Shown one piece after another: positions 18,767 through 22,658 of a stretch of 22,658 nt of DNA. The translations under genes and the position numbers were made by a program. A model generated the notes under the pieces. It was not told the DNA's origin and did no database searches. It saw only the letters and a program-made list of their open reading frames with translations. Source of the DNA: Haplomitrium mnioides (lineage: Eukaryota; Marchantiophyta; Haplomitriopsida; Calobryales). How positions within the stretch are numbered: position 1 is the stretch's first letter; each line of letters begins with the position of its first letter. The stretch spans positions 49,721-72,378 of the forward strand of contig JBNGIS010020737.1 of the NCBI GenBank assembly GCA_049999725.1, given 5' to 3'.

Positions 18767-21581
18767 GACATAGTTTATTAAAATATAGTAAAACAAACAA
18801 ATAGAAGTAAGTAGTAATAGAAACAAATTCAAATTGACATAGTTTATTAAAATGTAGTAAAACAAACAAATAGAAGTTGCCATAGTCTAGTAAAAACATA
18901 TGCACAACACAACCAACCACTCCATATGCAAATAAAGAGTAAAACAAACAAAAATAGAAGTTGATATAGTTTAGTAAATTGGACTAAAACAAACAAGTAG
19001 AAGTTGCCTCAGTCTAGTAAAAACATATGCACAACACAACCACTCCGCATGAAGACAACATGAAGACAAGAAGTAAAAGAAAAAAAATTTAACATAGTTT
19101 AGCAAAATGGAGTAAAAAAACAAATAAAAATTGCCATAGTCTAGTAAATACATGTGCACAACAAAACCACACCACTCCAAATGAAAATAACGAGAAAAAA
19201 AATGAAAAAGTTGATATAGTTTGGCAAAATGGAGTAAAAAAACTAATAGAAGTTACTAGAGTCTGGTAAAAAATATGCACAACACAACTACTTTGCATAA
19301 AGATAAGTAGCAAGAAAAAAAAATAGAAGTAGAAATAGTTTAGTCAAATTGATTAAAACAAAGAAATAGAAGCTACTATAGTTTAGTAAAAATACACGTT
19401 TAACACAACCACTCAACATAAAGAGAAGGAGTGAAAAAAAATAGAAGTTGACTTAGTTTAGTAAAATTGAGTAAAACAAACAAATGGAAGCTACCATAGT
19501 CTAGTACAAACATATGCACAACACAACCACTTGGCATAAAGATGAAGAGTGAAACAAACAAATAGAAGTTGAGATAGTTTACTAAAATGGAGTACAACAA
19601 ACAAATAGAAGCTACCATAGTCTAGATAAAACACATGCACAACAAACCCACTTCGTATCAAGAGAAGAGGTAAAACAAACAAATAGAAGTTGAGATAGTT
19701 TAATAAAATGGAGTAAAATGAACAAATAAAAGCTATCATAGTTTAGTAAAAGTAATTGCACAATATAACTAGTCCACAAGAAGACAAGAAGTAAAACAAT
19801 CAAATAGAAATTGAGTAGTTTATTAAAATAAAGTAAAACAACCAAATAGAAGTCACCGTAGTCAATAAAAACATATGCGACATCTTTTGGAAAAATAGAG
19901 TAAAACAAACTAATAGAAGTTACCATAGTCTAGTTAAAACATGTGGGAACACAACCACCGTAATGAAGTAAAGAAGTAAAAAAAAAACAAATAGAAGTTG
20001 ACAAAGTTTAGTAAAATTGGGTAAAAAAAATAAATAGAAGTTACTATAGTATATTAAAAACATATGGACAACACAACCATTCTACATGAAGATAAGAAGT
20101 AAAAAAAACCAATTGAAGTTGACATAGTTTAGTAAAATAGAGTAAAACAAACAAATAGAACTTACTATAGTCTAGTAAAGCTACATGTTCAACAAAACCA
20201 CTTACATGAAGAAAAGGAGTCACTATAGTCTAGTAAAAAATATGCACAACACAACCACTCCACATGAAGATAAGTAGTCAAACAAATAAAAGTTAACATA
20301 GTTTAGAAAAAAAGAGTTTAAAAAAATAGAAGATACCATAGTCTAGTTAAAATATATGCTCAACACAACGACTCCACATGATAGAAGTTACCTGAATCCA
20401 ATTAAAACATATGCACAACACAACTACTCTGCATGAAGTTAAGGAGAAAAACAAACAAATAGAAGTTGACATAGTTTAGTTAAATTGAGTGAAACAAACA
20501 AATAGAAGAATCCACATTCTAGTAAAATTACATGAACAACACAACCACTATTCACAATGATAAGATAAGAAGTGAAAAAAAAAAGTTGATGTAGTTTAGT
20601 GAATAGAGTAAAACAAACAAATAAACATTATGAGAGTCTAAAGTCATGAATATAAGAAGCAAAAAAAACAAATAAAAGTTGATATAGTTTAGTAAAATGG
20701 AGTAAAACAAATAAATAGAAGTTATCATAGTCTAGTAAGAAGATAAGCACAATAAAACCACTCCCTATGAAGATAAAGAGTAAAACAATATAATAGAAGT
20801 TGATATAGTTTAGTAAACTGAAGTAAAACAAACAAATAGGAGCTATCGTAGTCTAGTTAAAATATATGCACAACACAACAACTCCGTATGAACAACTCTG
20901 CATGAAGATGAAGATGAAGATAAAGAGAAAAACAAACAAATAGAAGTTGACATACTTTAGCAAAATAGAGTAAAACAAACAAATAGAAGTTACCATTGTC
21001 TAGTAAAAAATATATGCACAACACAACTACTCAGCATGAAAATAAGAAGTACAACAAACAAATAGAAGTTGACATAGTTTATTAAAATGGAGTAAAATAA
21101 TCAAATAAAAGTAACCATAGTCTAGGAAAAATATATGCTCAGCACAACCACTCTTCATGAAGATAAACAATAAAACAAACAAATAGAAGTTTATATAGTT
21201 TAGTAAAATGGGGTAAAACAAACAAATAGAAGTTAGTATAGTCTAATAAAAATATATGTTCAATACAACCACTCCGCTTGAAGACAAAAAGCAAAACAAG
21301 CAAATATAAGTTGATACAATTTAGTAAAATGAAGTAAAAAAAAATAGAAGTTACAAGAGTTAGTAAAAATATATGCATATCACAACCACTCCGAATAAAG
21401 ACAAAGAGTAAATCAAACAAATTTAAGTCACCATAGTCTAGTAAGAACATACGCACAATAAAACCACTCTGCACGAAGATAAGAAGTAAGACAAACAAAA
21501 TAGAAATTGACATAGTTTAGTAAAATGGAGTAAAACAAACAAATAGAAGCTACTTGTCTGGTAGAAACATTTACGTATTAC

Positions 21582-21689
21582 AATCACTCCGTATAAATAT
21601 AAGAAGTAAAACAAACCAATCACTTTGTATGAATATAAGAAGTAAAACAAACCAATCACTTTGTATGAATATAAGAAGTAAAACAAACA
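21582..21689. repeat. Three copies of a 36-bp subrepeat within the satellite
   Basis: Copies start at 21582, 21618 and 21654. Each opens 'aatcactttgtat' (first copy 'aatcactccgtat') and ends 'aagaagtaaaacaaac'. The second and third are identical until the last bases. The repeat corresponds to the second half of unit A. Confidence 0.85.
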
Positions 21690-22514
21690 AATAGAAGTTG
21701 ATATAGTTTAGCATAATAGAGTGAAACAAACAAATAGAAGTTAAGAGGGTTTTGTAAAAACATATGCACAACAAAACCATTCCACATGAACAAAATGAGT
21801 AAAACAAAGGAATAGAAGTTGACATAGTTTAGTAAAATGGAGTGAAACAAACAAATAGAAGTTACCATAATCAAGTTAAAATAAATGCACAACATAATCA
21901 AGTTAAAATAAATGTACAACATAACCACTCCGCATGAAGATAAGGAGTAAAAGCAACAAATACAAGCTAACATAGTTTAGTAAAATGGAGTAAAAGAAAC
22001 AAATAGAAGATACTATAGTCTAGTTAAAATCAATGCACGACACAATCACTAACACAACCACTATGCATGAAGATAAAAAGCAAAACAAACAAATACAAGT
22101 TGACATAGTTCAGTAAAATGGAGTGAAAGAAACAAAAGAAAGCTATGAGAGTATAGTAAAAACATATGCATATCAAAACCACTCTCCATGAAGATAAGGA
22201 GTAAAACAAACAAACAAAAGTTGTTATAGGTTAGGAAAATAGGGCAAAACAAACAAATAAAAGTTACCATAGTCTATTAAAAACATATGTACAACACAAC
22301 TATTAGACCTAAAGATAAGGTGTAAAACAAAAAAATAGAACTTGACATAGTTTAGTAAAATAGAGTAAAACAAACAAATGGAAGTTATTATAGTCTACTA
22401 GAAATATATGCTCAACACAACCACCGTGACAAGAAGTTAAAAAGAAAACAAATAGAAGTTAACATATTTTAGTAAAATGTAGCAAAACAAAAAAATAGTA
22501 GTTAAAAGAGTATA

Positions 22515-22658
22515 AACAACCGCTACTTTGAACCAGGAACTGCTACTGAGTTCCTATTTCACTTGGCAGTCAAAAATTTTTTTTGGAAGATTTGGCATTC
22601 AAAAACATCAAATTTAAGACTAAAATCTTCTTTTCGAAAAAATTTTGTTTTTTATGAA
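22515..22658. other. Non-satellite flank, no feature recognised
   Basis: The satellite stops and unrelated sequence begins. It holds a perfect 7-bp inverted repeat, AGGAACT at 22535-22541 and AGTTCCT at 22549-22555, and T-rich and A-rich runs near 22575 and 22640. No coding or element homology is visible in this short piece. Confidence 0.6.

Larger units (their letters stand above)
15568..22514. repeat. 121-bp composite satellite array, right block
   Basis: About 57 monomers occur in the same orientation and with the same A-plus-B structure as the left block. It resumes at the start of a unit A ('gaagctaccatagtctagtg', 15571). Monomers vary by substitutions, small deletions, unit losses (for example near 19870-19910 and 20215-20225) and extra units. 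All copies seen are direct; I found no inverted monomer. 'catatgcacaac' and 'gagtaaaacaaacaaatag' are the best-kept boxes. Minus-strand ORFs of up to 147 codons cross the block, all variants of the same hydrophobic translation, and are not genes. The array ends near 22514, where the unit A sequence breaks off. Confidence 0.95.

Noticed and set aside
7633-22514. Regular repeats with a variable-looking middle, as in a CRISPR array
   Set aside because: Whole monomers are repeats with no unique spacers, the period is 121 bp, and the context is plant DNA without cas genes.
22535-22555. 7-bp inverted repeat as a terminator or hairpin RNA
   Set aside because: The stem is short, no gene is nearby, and such repeats are expected by chance in a window of this size.
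1-22658. A functional multi-gene system (defence, biosynthesis or similar)
   Set aside because: No intact gene was found; all recognisable coding sequence is from dead retrotransposons or one unidentified relic.

Overview
The window is repeat-dominated nuclear DNA from a land plant, most likely a seed plant with a large, transposon-rich genome. The evidence is plant-type Ty1/copia and Ty3/gypsy chromovirus polyprotein remnants, a long AT-rich tandem satellite, and no intact cellular gene. I found no rRNA, tRNA, CRISPR or bacterial-type operon. Every recognisable coding stretch is broken by stops, frameshifts or deletions, so all coding features are called as pseudogenes. The species cannot be named from sequence alone.

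Layout. Positions 1-190 hold four copies of a 45-bp minisatellite. Positions 251-2236 carry the decayed remains of an unidentified, coiled-coil-rich protein gene, readable only in patches. Positions 2563-7622 are a dead Ty1/copia element on the + strand: gag with zinc knuckle, protease, integrase, linker, reverse transcriptase and RNase H, ending in a polypurine tract and a 3' LTR. Its 5' LTR is missing or degraded beyond secure recognition. From 7633 the sequence becomes a head-to-tail satellite array with a monomer of about 121 bp, which runs to 22514 apart from one interruption. A 100-N assembly gap lies in it at 9505-9604.

The interruption at 10594-15567 is nested. A minus-strand Ty3/gypsy chromovirus remnant (398-bp 3' LTR, polypurine tract, chromodomain, reverse transcriptase, split protease, gag tail) sits in the satellite. 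Inside its protease region lies a second insertion of 2,621 bp (12447-15067). This has TG...CA ends, a near-perfect 5-bp target duplication and a clearly different base composition, and is best explained as a large solo LTR. Removing it leaves the chromovirus protease frame open across the junction. The inferred order of events is satellite array, then chromovirus, then the LTR element whose solo LTR remains. The last 144 bp (22515-22658) are non-satellite sequence with no recognisable feature.

The genes do not work together as a system; this is a record of satellite expansion and serial transposon insertion. The most distinctive item is the satellite, whose monomer combines a 78-bp unit with a 43-bp shortened version of the same unit. 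Its period of 1 mod 3 produces a recurring, misleading family of hydrophobic minus-strand ORFs.
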